Below are positions 8,158-17,041 of a stretch of DNA of 37,263 bases, one piece after another. Source of the DNA: Planctomycetaceae bacterium (GTDB lineage: Bacteria; Planctomycetota; Planctomycetia; Planctomycetales; Planctomycetaceae); the NCBI GenBank assembly GCA_019636285.1, contig JAHBXV010000052.1:1-37263 (forward strand), in the 5' to 3' direction. The translations under genes and the position numbers were made by a program. Numbering within the stretch: the first letter of the stretch is position 1; each line of letters opens with the position of its first letter. The notes under the pieces are model-generated. The model was given only the letters and a program-made list of their open reading frames with translations, did no database searches and was not told where the DNA came from.

Positions 8158-9465
8158 TCAACAGCAGTCGGTTTCGGCGCAACCGCAACCAGTACCGGTG
8201 GTGACTTTCGCTTGCTCGTCCCTCGCGCAGCAGGCACCCTCTGTGGTTTGTGCCGGACCGCCGCAACAGTCAGCGGCCAATACGGACAACGCGGGACTGG
8301 CCAATTGCGACAGCATTTCCCGCGACGGATAGCCACTGCGGCTGACAACTCGACCATCCACCAGGATCAGCGGCAGGCAGTCGGTTCCCTCCGTTGAGAG
8401 CAGTTGATGCACGGTCGCGTTCTGAATGAACTCCTGCGGCTGCTGGGCCAGGTTGTACCGCTCCACGTGATGGCCCTGTTCCTTCAACCAGTCGAGATCT
8501 GCCGCGAACCGGGGCAGGACCGGATCGACCGACGGACCGCAGATGCCCGTCGAACAACACATCGGCTTGTCGTAGACTTGAATCGTTTTCATGGTGGGCT
8601 CCTGCATGAAGTGATCGCTGGGCTTCAGAGCATGCACGCGAACGCTCGCGGCATACTGGTTGGCATCGAATTGCCGGAGCACCTCCGCCAGGCCGTCATG
8701 AACGGGCGAAGACTCCGGCGCTGTGTTCTCCGGGGAACAACATGGCCCTGACGAACAGCAACCACTGGCTCCCGCCTGGGCATACGCATTCAGATTGGCT
8801 CCGGTATCCTGCACGACGACAGCCTCGAATCCCGCCTCGCGCAGCAGTCGTTCGTAGTCGCTGATCGGAATCGCTCCGGCAATGCAGCCCACGTAAGCCT
8901 GCACATCGTGGACGACTTCTTCCGGCAAGGGTTGCTTCAATGCGATGTCGCTGACGACTAGCCGTCCGCCCGGCTTGAGCACCCGCAGGATCTCGCGAAA
9001 GACCCGCGACTTATCGGGCACAAGATTAATCACGCAATTGCTGATGACACAGTCGACCGACGCATCGGGCAGGGGCAACTGGTCGATCTGGGCCAGATGA
9101 AACTCGACATGCGTGGCCCCCACCTGCGCGGCTCCGGCTTTAGCCCGCGCGATCATGTCGGGGGTCATGTCGATGCCGATGGCCTTGCCGGTGGGCCCGA
9201 CACGCTTCGCAGCCAGCAGGACATCCAGTCCGCCTCCACAGCCGAGGTCGACAACAACTTCTCCCTCTCGCAAACCGGCCAGCGCCACCGGATTGCCACA
9301 TGACAGGCCCATGTTGGCTTGCGGAGGTAACGATGCGAGATCTTCGGCCGAATAGCCGAAAGCCTGGGCGACTGACCGCACGGCGGCCGATTCATTCGAC
9401 AGGTGACTCCGAGCGACGGCCCCGTACTGGTTCTGGACGACGGACAAAAGAGATTCGTTTTTCAT
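8158..9465 (-). CDS. arsM-arsD: ArsM arsenite methyltransferase fused in frame to ArsD arsenic metallochaperone
   Basis: 435 residues without an internal stop. Residues 1 to about 285 are ArsM, which transfers methyl groups from S-adenosylmethionine to As(III). They show the SAM motif [15 protein letters not shown] (71-85) and the three arsenic-binding cysteines at C56 (GLSCGNP), C144 ([10 protein letters not shown]) and C194 ([10 protein letters not shown]), followed by a Cys-rich tail (GCCSSGPCC). Residues 292-435 are ArsD, which hands As(III) to ArsA. Counted from M292, its cysteines fall at 12, 13 and 18 (MCCSTGICG), as in E. coli ArsD, and the tail carries vicinal pairs (DCCGG, ACCAR, DCC). 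I chose the ATG at 9465 because ArsM homology starts there; a GTG at 9531 overlaps the arsR stop and is an alternative. An internal ribosome site and ATG at 8592 could also yield free ArsD. The position between arsR and arsA supports both roles. Confidence 0.9.
   Translation of the reverse strand: MKNESLLSVVQNQYGAVARSHLSNESAAVRSVAQAFGYSAEDLASLPPQANMGLSCGNPVALAGLREGEVVVDLGCGGGLDVLLAAKRVGPTGKAIGIDMTPDMIARAKAGAAQVGATHVEFHLAQIDQLPLPDASVDCVISNCVINLVPDKSRVFREILRVLKPGGRLVVSDIALKQPLPEEVVHDVQAYVGCIAGAIPISDYERLLREAGFEAVVVQDTGANLNAYAQAGASGCCSSGPCCSPENTAPESSPVHDGLAEVLRQFDANQYAASVRVHALKPSDHFMQEPTMKTIQVYDKPMCCSTGICGPSVDPVLPRFAADLDWLKEQGHHVERYNLAQQPQEFIQNATVHQLLSTEGTDCLPLILVDGRVVSRSGYPSREMLSQLASPALSVLAADCCGGPAQTTEGACCARDEQAKVTTGTGCGCAETDCC
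8590..8603 (-). promoter_or_regulatory. internal ribosome site and ATG for free ArsD
   Basis: On the minus strand AGGAG (8603-8599) lies 6 nt before an in-frame ATG (8592-8590). That ATG is exactly where ArsD homology begins ([10 protein letters not shown]). This is a textbook translation start inside an uninterrupted frame, so separate ArsD could be made as well as the fusion. Actual use is inferred. Confidence 0.55.
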
Positions 9466-9527
9466 GCCGGCGTTCCATAAATCGTTGATCGTCGAAGGAC
9501 GATTGCAGTGGGCAAAAAAACTCGCCC

Positions 9528-9857
9528 TCACAGACTGGCGATCAGTGTTTTGAGTTCCTCGAGTTTCCCAGGGTTAATGCAGTAACAGACCTTGGGGCCG
9601 TCGACTTCTCCCTGAATCAAACCCGACTCCTTCAGAATCTTGAGGTGCTGCGAAACGGTCGACTGTGCCAACGGCAACTCGTCGACGATTTCCCCGCACA
9701 CGCACGCCGTTCTGCTAATCAACAGTCGCACGATTCGCACGCGGGCGGGATGGGCCACCGCCCAGGCCAACTGCGCCAACTGCTCGGCCGACGCATCGTC
9801 CGGAAGCATGACGCTTGACTCATCGCAGCACGGTAGTTGGGGCTTTCGCTTCGCCAT
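9528..9857 (-). CDS. arsR: ArsR-family arsenic-responsive repressor
   Basis: 109 residues, the usual size for a winged-helix ArsR/SmtB repressor. It represses the operon until As(III) binds. The helix-turn-helix is at about 55-80 ([27 protein letters not shown]), preceded by the metal-site motif CVCGE with C52 and C54, equivalent to the ELCVC site of classical ArsR. Extra cysteines sit near the N-terminus (C10, C11) and after the wing (C91, C93) and may add ligands. The ATG at 9857 has GAGGCGAGG just upstream. Palindromic sequence at 9871-9898, 14 bp before the start, is the likely operator. The gene ends 63 bp before the chosen arsM start, or overlaps it if the GTG at 9531 is used, and heads the arsR, arsM-arsD, arsA operon. 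Confidence 0.95.
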   Translation of the reverse strand: MAKRKPQLPCCDESSVMLPDDASAEQLAQLAWAVAHPARVRIVRLLISRTACVCGEIVDELPLAQSTVSQHLKILKESGLIQGEVDGPKVCYCINPGKLEELKTLIASL

Positions 9858-9870
9858 GACCTCGCCTCAA

Positions 9871-9898
9871 AATCGTTGATCTACGATATACGATATCG
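9871..9898 (-). promoter_or_regulatory. probable ArsR operator upstream of arsR
   Basis: Two overlapping inverted repeats are visible: ATCGT-N6-ACGAT at 9872-9887 and CGATAT-ACG-ATATCG at 9884-9898. They end 14 bp before the arsR ATG, as expected for an autoregulated repressor. On the minus strand the distal part reads CGATATCGTATATCG, nearly identical to the site in front of the padR gene. Confidence 0.6.
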
Positions 9899-10560
9899 GC
9901 CGAACCCTTGGTGGTCAATGACTCATTTCCGTCAGAGCGGTGGATTGCTGGGGTCGCCGCGGACAATGCGTCATCGAGGCCACTCTCAAGCTGGTGTCCG
10001 CAATCACGTTGCATCGTCCAATGCCTTTCGCGACACCGCGAATGTAGATTGGCCAACCTTTCCCTCCGGTCCATCCGGCGCGAGGTGCATCGTCTTTCCG
10101 CCGTGGTAGAGCCGACGGACTATTATCTTCCGCGGGCGGGTATCGCCGGCCTCACCTCCCATCCCGGCCTGTTTCTTGCGATGCTCCGATTGCGGCAACT
10201 CCTTGTCAAAAAAGAGCGTCCCGTCCTATTCGATCGACAGGAAGTTTGGCACTCCAGCGGTTTCGAGACGCTACGAGGCGTAAACCCGGAGCAGGGGGGG
10301 ACTGCAAAAAGGGTTCGGTCAGAGCGAGCGGTTGTCGCTTTCCCCATCGCTCGTTTCTTGTCAGAGTTGGTGTCAAATAAACGCTGGTGCGGGAAATCCC
10401 GTAGGAATCAGAAATTCCGCGAGCGAAGCCGACTCTGGTAGCTCACTGAAAAGAACGCCTCATTGTCCGCTGCTTTCGGTTCTCAATCGCAATTCTTTAC
10501 GATGACCCGTGGAACCGAAGGGCTACGACACTCTTCAACGCATCTCGAAGGCCATTCCGT
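9899..10560 (+). other. about 660 bp without a supportable gene
   Basis: Open frames exist on both strands (for example 9908-10441 plus) but none resembles a known family or has a ribosome site, and their composition is Arg/Ser-rich as in shadow frames. The stretch should hold the promoters of the arsenic operon and of the large kinase. A stem CGAGCG (10325-10330) with CGCTCG (10348-10353), followed by TTTCTT, could be a weak terminator-like structure. Degraded gene remains are possible but not identifiable. Confidence 0.4.
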
Positions 10561-13500
10561 ATGCAAGCCATCGAAGCAGCAGAAACCTATCAGACTGAAA
10601 TGACCGACCTGCTGTTGGCTCTCGTGGCCCTGAAGAAGGGAAAGCGAGAGATTCGTTTGCCGATTGCCTGGTCCGGTTTAGCCGGGAGAGTGGCTGACGC
10701 GTTCAATGAGGTTGTCGAACAGAACGAACGGATGGCGGATGAGCTCTCGCGATTGCGGCGTAGCGTCGGCAAAGAGGGAAAGCTCGGACAGCGGATGACA
10801 GTGGGGGATGTGAGGGGCTTCTGGGCGGAGTCGGTCGACTCGGTCAATGAGCTCATCAACGACCTCGTGCATCCTACGACGGAAACTGCCCGCGTAATCG
10901 GTGCCGTGGCACAGGGCGACCTCTCGCACACGATGGCTTTGGAGGTCGATGGAAGTCCGCTCCAAGGGGAATTCCTCCGCACCGCGGAAACCATCAACAA
11001 GATGGTCAATCAGCTCGGAGCGTTCGCGGCCCAGGTCACCCGCGTGGCCCGTGAAGTAGGGACGGAAGGCAAACTTGGCGGGCAAGCCGCGGTAAAAGGC
11101 GTTGACGGGATCTGGCGCGAACTCACCGACTCGGTGAACTCAATGGCCGGGAATCTCACCGGCCAGGTGCGCAACATCGCCGAAGTGACGACAGCCGTCG
11201 CGAATGGCGACCTCTCTAAAAAGATCACCGTCGACGTCAAAGGTGAGTTCCTGGAACTGAAGGACACCATCAACACGATGGTCGATCAGCTCCGCTCGTT
11301 TGCGTCGGAAGTCACCCGCGTGGCTCGCGAAGTCGGTTCGGAAGGGAAGCTCGGCGGCCAGGCCCAGGTGGAAGGTGTTTCTGGCACGTGGAAGGATCTC
11401 ACCGACTCGGTGAACTCGATGGCCGGTAACCTCACGGCTCAGGTGCGCAATATTGCCGCCGTGACGACCGCCGTCGCCAACGGCGATCTGTCGCGGAAGA
11501 TTACTGTCGACGTGAAAGGCGAAATTCTCGAGCTGAAGAACACGATCAATACGATGGTCGATCAGTTGTCGTCTTTCGCGGCCGAAGTGACTCGCGTCGC
11601 TCGTGAAGTGGGAACCGAGGGGAAACTGGGTGGACAGGCCGAAGTGAAAGGGGTCGCCGGAACGTGGAAGGATCTCACGGATTCGGTGAACTTCATGGCG
11701 TCGAACCTCACCAGTCAGGTGCGCAACATCGCGGACGTCACGACGGCCGTGGCGAATGGCGACTTGTCGAAAAAGATCACCGTCGACGTGAAGGGAGAAA
11801 TCCTCGAACTGAAGGACACCATTAATACGATGGTGGATCAGCTTCGTTCATTTGCCGCGGAAGTGACCCGCGTGGCCCGTGAAGTCGGTTCGGAAGGCAA
11901 GCTTGGCGGGCAGGCCGACGTGAAGGGTGTTGGCGGTACCTGGAAGGATCTGACCGACTCGGTGAACTTCATGGCCTCGAACCTCACGAGTCAGGTCCGC
12001 AACATTGCCGACGTGACAACAGCCGTGGCGAATGGCGACCTCTCGAAAAAGATTACCGTCGACGTCCGCGGCGAAATTCTAGAGCTGAAGAACACCATCA
12101 ATACGATGGTCGATCAGTTGTCGTCGTTTGCTTCCGAAGTGACGCGCGTCGCGCGAGAAGTCGGCTCCGAAGGGAAACTCGGGGGACAGGCCGACGTACG
12201 CGATGTCGCGGGGACTTGGAAGGATTTGACCGACAGCGTGAACATGATGGCCGGCAACTTGACCGGTCAGGTGCGAAACATCGCTGACGTGACAAAAGCC
12301 GTGGCGGCCGGCGACCTCTCCAAGAAGATCACGGTCGACGTGCGCGGCGAAATTCTGGAACTGAAAAACACCATCAATACGATGGTCGACCAGTTGCGTT
12401 CGTTTGGGGCTGAAGTGACGCGCGTGGCCCGCGAAGTGGGGACGGAAGGCAAGCTGGGTGGACAAGCCGACGTTCCCGGGGTTGCCGGAACCTGGAAAGA
12501 CCTGACGGACAACGTCAACTCGATGGCATCGAATCTCACCAGCCAGGTGCGGAATATCGCCGAAGTGACGACCGCCGTCGCGAACGGCGACCTGTCGAAG
12601 AAGATTACCGTCGACGTGCGCGGCGAAATTCTGGAGTTGAAAGACACCATCAACACGATGGTGGACCAACTCGGCTCGTTTGCATCGGAAGTGACGCGCG
12701 TGGCCCGCGAAGTGGGAACCGACGGCAAACTCGGCGGTCAAGCCAACGTGAAAGGAGTCGCCGGGACTTGGAAGGATCTCACCGACTCCGTGAACTTCAT
12801 GGCGTCGAACCTGACCAGCCAGGTGCGGAACATCGCCGACGTGACCAAAGCGGTGGCGACGGGGGACTTGTCCAAGAAGATCACCGTCGACGTGAAGGGC
12901 GAAATTCTCGAACTCAAAAACACCATCAATACCATGGTGGACCAGCTTCGCTCGTTCGCCGCCGAAGTGACGCGCGTGGCCCGTGAAGTGGGATCGGAAG
13001 GTAAGCTCGGCGGCCAGGCCGACGTTCGCGACGTCGCGGGCACGTGGAAAGACCTGACCGACTCCGTGAATACGATGGCGGGTAACTTGACGGGTCAGGT
13101 TCGCAATATTGCCGACGTGACGAAGGCCGTCGCGGCCGGCGACTTGTCGCGCAAAATCACCGTCGATGTGAAAGGCGAAATTCTCGAACTGAAGAACACG
13201 ATCAACGTGATGGTGGACCAGTTGGGTTCATTCGCGGCGGAAGTGACCCGAGTGGCGCGCGAGGTGGGGACGGAAGGCAAGCTCGGTGGACAGGCCGACG
13301 TGCAAGGAGTCGCCGGGACGTGGAAAGACCTCACCGATTCGGTGAACTCGATGGCGTCGAACCTGACCAGCCAGGTGCGCAACATCGCGGACGTGACGAC
13401 CGCTGTCGCGAATGGTGACCTCTCGAAGAAGATCACCGTCGACGTGAAGGGGGAAATTCTGGAATTGAAGGACACCATTAATACGATGGTGGATCAATTG

Positions 13501-16500
13501 CGCTCGTTCGCGGCGGAAGTGACGCGCGTGGCCCGCGAGGTGGGGACGGAAGGGAAACTCGGCGGGCAAGCTCAGGTCGAAGGGGTGTCGGGGACGTGGA
13601 AAGACCTCACGGACAGCGTGAACATGATGGCGGCCAACCTCACCGACCAGGTGCGCGGCATTGCCAAAGTGGTGACGTCCGTGGCGAACGGGGAATTGAA
13701 ACGCAAGCTGACCCTGGAAGCCAAAGGTGAAATCGCCGAGTTGGCCGACACGATCAACAGCATGATCGACACGCTCGCCACGTTCGCCGATCAAGTGACG
13801 ACAGTGGCGCGCGAGGTGGGTGTCGAAGGACAATTGGGCGGTCAAGCCAAGGTGCCCGGGGCTGCCGGGACGTGGAAAGCACTGACGGAGAATGTGAACC
13901 AGTTGGCCGACAATCTGACCCGTCAGGTGCGCGCGATCGCCGAAGTGGCGACGGCCGTGACGAAAGGCGATCTCACGCGATCGATCGCGCTCGATGCTCA
14001 GGGGGAAATGGCGGCCCTGAAAGACACGATCAACGAAATGATCCGCAATTTGAAGGACACGACGCTGAAGAATAACGAACAGGACTGGTTGAAGACCAAC
14101 CTGGCGAAGTTCAGCCGCATGTTGCAGGGTCAGCGCGACCTGGCCAACGTCGGCCGCATGGTGCTGTCCGAACTGTGTCCGGTCGTGTCCGCGCTGCAGG
14201 CGGAGTTCTATGTGCTCGACCAGGTGGAAGATGGAGGCCCCTGCCTGACGCTGCTGGGAAGTTATGCCTCGGAGGGACAACAAACGCTTGGCCAGCGCGT
14301 GGCGCTGGGGCAGGGGATTTTGGGCCAATGCGCGCTGGAACGTCGCAAAATCATTCTGGATAATCCGCCCGACACCTATCTACGCGTGTCGTCGGGACTC
14401 GGGGCCGCGCCGCCCCGCAGCGTGATGGTGTTGCCCTTGATCTTCGAAGGTCAGGTGAAGGGGGTGCTGGAGCTCGCATCCTTCGAGGGGTTCAATCCCA
14501 CGCACCATGCCCTGCTGGAGCAGTTAACCGAATCGATCGGCATCGTGCTGAACACAATCGAAGCGAACATGCGGACGGAAGGCTTGCTGCAGCAGTCGCA
14601 ATCGCTGGCTCAACAACTTCAATCGCGACAAGAGCAATTGCAGCAGACTAACCAGGAACTGCAAGAAAAGGCGCAATTGCTTGCCCAGCAGAACGAGGAG
14701 GTCGAACGCAAGAACAGCGAAGTCGAACAGGCCCGTCAGGAGCTCGAGGATAAAGCCAAGCAACTGGCGCTCACGTCGAAGTACAAATCCGAATTCCTCG
14801 CGAACATGTCGCACGAACTGCGGACGCCGCTCAACAGTTTGTTGATCTTGTCCGATCAGCTCAGTAACAATTCCGAAGGCAACCTGTCGCCGCGGCAAAT
14901 GGAGTTCGCCAAGACGATCCATTCATCCGGCAACGAATTGTTGATGCTGATCAACGACATTCTCGATCTCTCCAAAATTGAATCGGGAACGGTGGTCGTC
15001 GATGCCAGCGAGCTCAGAATCGATGACTTGCAGGCTTATGTCGAACGGACGTTCCGACACATCGCCGAAAATAAGAATGTCAGCTTCCACGTGCGCTTTG
15101 CCGAGACCCTGCCGCAAACGCTGTATACCGATGCCAAGCGACTGCAGCAGATCATCAAGAATTTGCTGTCGAACGCGTTCAAGTTCACGCAGCAGGGCCA
15201 CGTGACGCTGGCGGGGGAAACCGTCTCGTTCGGGTGGAGTGACGATAACGACAGCCTCAACCGCGCGGCCGAGGTCATCGCCTTCTCGGTGACCGATTCT
15301 GGAATCGGAATTCCAATCGATAAGCAACAGATCATCTTCGAAGCGTTCCAGCAGGCAGACGGCTCGACCAGTCGCAGATTTGGCGGCACCGGTCTGGGGC
15401 TGGCGATCAGCCGCGAGCTGTCTCGTCTTCTCGGCGGGGAAATCCGTCTCGCATCTATTCCCGGCCAGGGCAGCACGTTTACTCTGTACCTGCCCGCTGC
15501 CTTTTCCTCGGTCAAAACGCAGCGGCGGCAAGGAACTCCGGATTCCGGGATCGACCCGCGCTCCCACTCCCTCGGCGAATTCACTTTTGTGCCGGCAGTT
15601 GACAAGACGTCAGGCAACGACGGGGCCACCGCGGGTGACCGTCCTGCCGGTTGGCCGCCCGAGCAGTCACTTAATGAAGTCCCCAACGAAGTCGGAGATG
15701 ACCGTAACGACATCCTTCCCAACGATCGCGTGCTGCTGATCGTCGAAAACGATCAAGCCTTCTCGCGAATCCTTCTGGAAACGGCCCGCGAAATGGGATT
15801 CAAGGGGCTCGTGACGTCGATGGGGGCGACTGCGTTGACCATGGTTCGCGAATTTAAACCGCACGCCATCAGTCTCGACATCAACCTGCCGGATATCGAC
15901 GGCTGGCGAATTCTGGACCGTCTGAAGAACGATCTCTCGACGCGTCATATTCCCGTCTGCGTCGTGTCTACCGATGAGTCTCGCGGCTGGGCGTTTGCCG
16001 CGGGGGCCTATCTCTTCCTGGCGAAGCCGCTGCAGAATCGGCACGCTCTCGAGCGGATGCTGGAGCGAGTCAATGACTTTCTCGTTCGAAAAACGCATAC
16101 GGTTGTTGTTCACGAGCCGGACGTCGCGCAACATGATGCCTGGAAGGAGACGCTTTCTGGCGACAATGTGAACCTCAGCGTTTCCGCGGAGACGGAATCG
16201 ATTGCCAGTTTGCTGGGAGGGCGGAAAGTCGACTGTCTGATTACCACGGCGCCAACACCCGACCTCTGGAAGGAACTTCAGAAGGACGATGATGAAGTCG
16301 AGGGGTTAAGCCAGCGCATCCCCGTGATTGTGTACTCTCAACAGCACGAGGAGAATCATCAATTCAGTGCCGGACCGTTGCAGGGTGTCGTGCGTCAGGC
16401 GCGGAGCCTGGACCGGCTGCACGATCTCGCCGCGCTTCTTCTGCACGATAACGTCTCGCGACTGCCGCGCGAGCGGCAGAAGCTGGTGCGCGACCTGCAT

Positions 16501-16890
16501 GCCTCCAATCAGAATCTTCAAGGCAAGAAGGTTCTGATCGTCGACGACGACATGCGCAACATCTTCGCCCTGTCGACGGTCCTCGAAGAACACGCCATGA
16601 CGGTCGTGTCGGCCGACAACGGACGGGATGCCATTGCCTTGCTGCAGGATCAGGATGATGTCGACATCGTGCTGATGGATATCATGATGCCGGAAATGGA
16701 CGGGATGGAAACCATGCGCGAAATCCGAAAAATCGGCCGGCATAAGAATCTGCCGATCATTGCCGTGACTGCCAAGGCGATGAAAGGCGATCGCGAAAAA
16801 TGCATCGAAGCCGGTGCGTGGGACTATCTGTCGAAGCCGGTCGATGTGACGCAAATGATGGCCGCCCTGCGTGCTTGGCTGCGTCGGTAG
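10561..16890 (+). CDS. giant soluble poly-HAMP hybrid histidine kinase (Nik1/group III-like)
   Basis: 2109 residues with no membrane segment, so cytosolic. The order is: a short N-terminal helical part; about eleven 92-residue HAMP-type repeats (residues about 161-1165); a GAF domain (about 1200-1335, ending in [21 protein letters not shown]); a Gln/Glu-rich coiled coil; HisKA with the phospho-acceptor H1418 in [13 protein letters not shown]; HATPase_c with [10 protein letters not shown] (about 1534), DSGIGI and [10 protein letters not shown] (about 1609); a receiver with D1773 ([11 protein letters not shown]); a degenerate receiver-like segment (about 1841-1985) without the acidic site; and a last receiver with D2040 ([11 protein letters not shown]) and a KPVD end. 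Tandem HAMP arrays of this kind sense osmotic or related stress in fungal Nik1 kinases; the bacterial signal is unknown. The array here has more units than the five or six usual in Nik1. The next gene is another hybrid kinase, probably co-transcribed. Confidence 0.93.
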   Translation: MQAIEAAETYQTEMTDLLLALVALKKGKREIRLPIAWSGLAGRVADAFNEVVEQNERMADELSRLRRSVGKEGKLGQRMTVGDVRGFWAESVDSVNELINDLVHPTTETARVIGAVAQGDLSHTMALEVDGSPLQGEFLRTAETINKMVNQLGAFAAQVTRVAREVGTEGKLGGQAAVKGVDGIWRELTDSVNSMAGNLTGQVRNIAEVTTAVANGDLSKKITVDVKGEFLELKDTINTMVDQLRSFASEVTRVAREVGSEGKLGGQAQVEGVSGTWKDLTDSVNSMAGNLTAQVRNIAAVTTAVANGDLSRKITVDVKGEILELKNTINTMVDQLSSFAAEVTRVAREVGTEGKLGGQAEVKGVAGTWKDLTDSVNFMASNLTSQVRNIADVTTAVANGDLSKKITVDVKGEILELKDTINTMVDQLRSFAAEVTRVAREVGSEGKLGGQADVKGVGGTWKDLTDSVNFMASNLTSQVRNIADVTTAVANGDLSKKITVDVRGEILELKNTINTMVDQLSSFASEVTRVAREVGSEGKLGGQADVRDVAGTWKDLTDSVNMMAGNLTGQVRNIADVTKAVAAGDLSKKITVDVRGEILELKNTINTMVDQLRSFGAEVTRVAREVGTEGKLGGQADVPGVAGTWKDLTDNVNSMASNLTSQVRNIAEVTTAVANGDLSKKITVDVRGEILELKDTINTMVDQLGSFASEVTRVAREVGTDGKLGGQANVKGVAGTWKDLTDSVNFMASNLTSQVRNIADVTKAVATGDLSKKITVDVKGEILELKNTINTMVDQLRSFAAEVTRVAREVGSEGKLGGQADVRDVAGTWKDLTDSVNTMAGNLTGQVRNIADVTKAVAAGDLSRKITVDVKGEILELKNTINVMVDQLGSFAAEVTRVAREVGTEGKLGGQADVQGVAGTWKDLTDSVNSMASNLTSQVRNIADVTTAVANGDLSKKITVDVKGEILELKDTINTMVDQLRSFAAEVTRVAREVGTEGKLGGQAQVEGVSGTWKDLTDSVNMMAANLTDQVRGIAKVVTSVANGELKRKLTLEAKGEIAELADTINSMIDTLATFADQVTTVAREVGVEGQLGGQAKVPGAAGTWKALTENVNQLADNLTRQVRAIAEVATAVTKGDLTRSIALDAQGEMAALKDTINEMIRNLKDTTLKNNEQDWLKTNLAKFSRMLQGQRDLANVGRMVLSELCPVVSALQAEFYVLDQVEDGGPCLTLLGSYASEGQQTLGQRVALGQGILGQCALERRKIILDNPPDTYLRVSSGLGAAPPRSVMVLPLIFEGQVKGVLELASFEGFNPTHHALLEQLTESIGIVLNTIEANMRTEGLLQQSQSLAQQLQSRQEQLQQTNQELQEKAQLLAQQNEEVERKNSEVEQARQELEDKAKQLALTSKYKSEFLANMSHELRTPLNSLLILSDQLSNNSEGNLSPRQMEFAKTIHSSGNELLMLINDILDLSKIESGTVVVDASELRIDDLQAYVERTFRHIAENKNVSFHVRFAETLPQTLYTDAKRLQQIIKNLLSNAFKFTQQGHVTLAGETVSFGWSDDNDSLNRAAEVIAFSVTDSGIGIPIDKQQIIFEAFQQADGSTSRRFGGTGLGLAISRELSRLLGGEIRLASIPGQGSTFTLYLPAAFSSVKTQRRQGTPDSGIDPRSHSLGEFTFVPAVDKTSGNDGATAGDRPAGWPPEQSLNEVPNEVGDDRNDILPNDRVLLIVENDQAFSRILLETAREMGFKGLVTSMGATALTMVREFKPHAISLDINLPDIDGWRILDRLKNDLSTRHIPVCVVSTDESRGWAFAAGAYLFLAKPLQNRHALERMLERVNDFLVRKTHTVVVHEPDVAQHDAWKETLSGDNVNLSVSAETESIASLLGGRKVDCLITTAPTPDLWKELQKDDDEVEGLSQRIPVIVYSQQHEENHQFSAGPLQGVVRQARSLDRLHDLAALLLHDNVSRLPRERQKLVRDLHASNQNLQGKKVLIVDDDMRNIFALSTVLEEHAMTVVSADNGRDAIALLQDQDDVDIVLMDIMMPEMDGMETMREIRKIGRHKNLPIIAVTAKAMKGDREKCIEAGAWDYLSKPVDVTQMMAALRAWLRR
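11041..14052 (+). repeat. eleven tandem 276-bp coding units (92-residue HAMP repeats)
   Basis: The codons for RVAREVG recur exactly every 276 bp, at 11041, 11317, 11593, 11869, 12145, 12421, 12697, 12973, 13249, 13525 and 13801. Each unit reads through [42 protein letters not shown] and TINTMVDQL. The proteins of units 1-10 are nearly identical, while third codon positions differ freely. The last unit and the second half of unit 10 are the most divergent. Each unit probably holds two HAMP modules. Confidence 0.95.
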
Positions 16891-17041
16891 CCGAGGGGTG
16901 GAAGCGATCGACTGTTCAGCTTCGCGGCAAGCTGCTTGCGATAATGAACGCATGGCCTTACGTTTGAGCGAACAAAACGTGACGAACGACACCGCCTTGG
17001 CCGTACCGGCTCGTCTTGTCTTGCGGAGCGGAACCGACGAC

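Noticed and set aside
6626-8332. Plus-strand frames opposite arsA and arsD
   Set aside because: Shadows of strongly supported arsenic genes; their products are His/Gly/Arg-rich and match nothing.
9908-10441. Plus-strand open frame of 177 codons between arsR and the giant kinase
   Set aside because: Arg/Ser-rich with no recognisable domain and no ribosome site; several frames on both strands are equally open, as expected by chance in GC-rich DNA.
11041-14052. Regular direct repeats as a possible CRISPR or satellite array
   Set aside because: The period is 276 bp, the units are fully coding and there are no spacers; this is a protein-repeat array.
12079-14328. Long minus-strand frames opposite the HAMP array (220 and 366 codons)
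   Set aside because: They are periodic antisense shadows of the 276-bp repeats and show His/Arg-rich low-complexity products without known domains.
15501-15520. Partial match to the repeat core (GGTCAAAACGCAG) in the giant kinase
   Set aside because: Only about 8 bases match, inside coding sequence, with no extension on either side.
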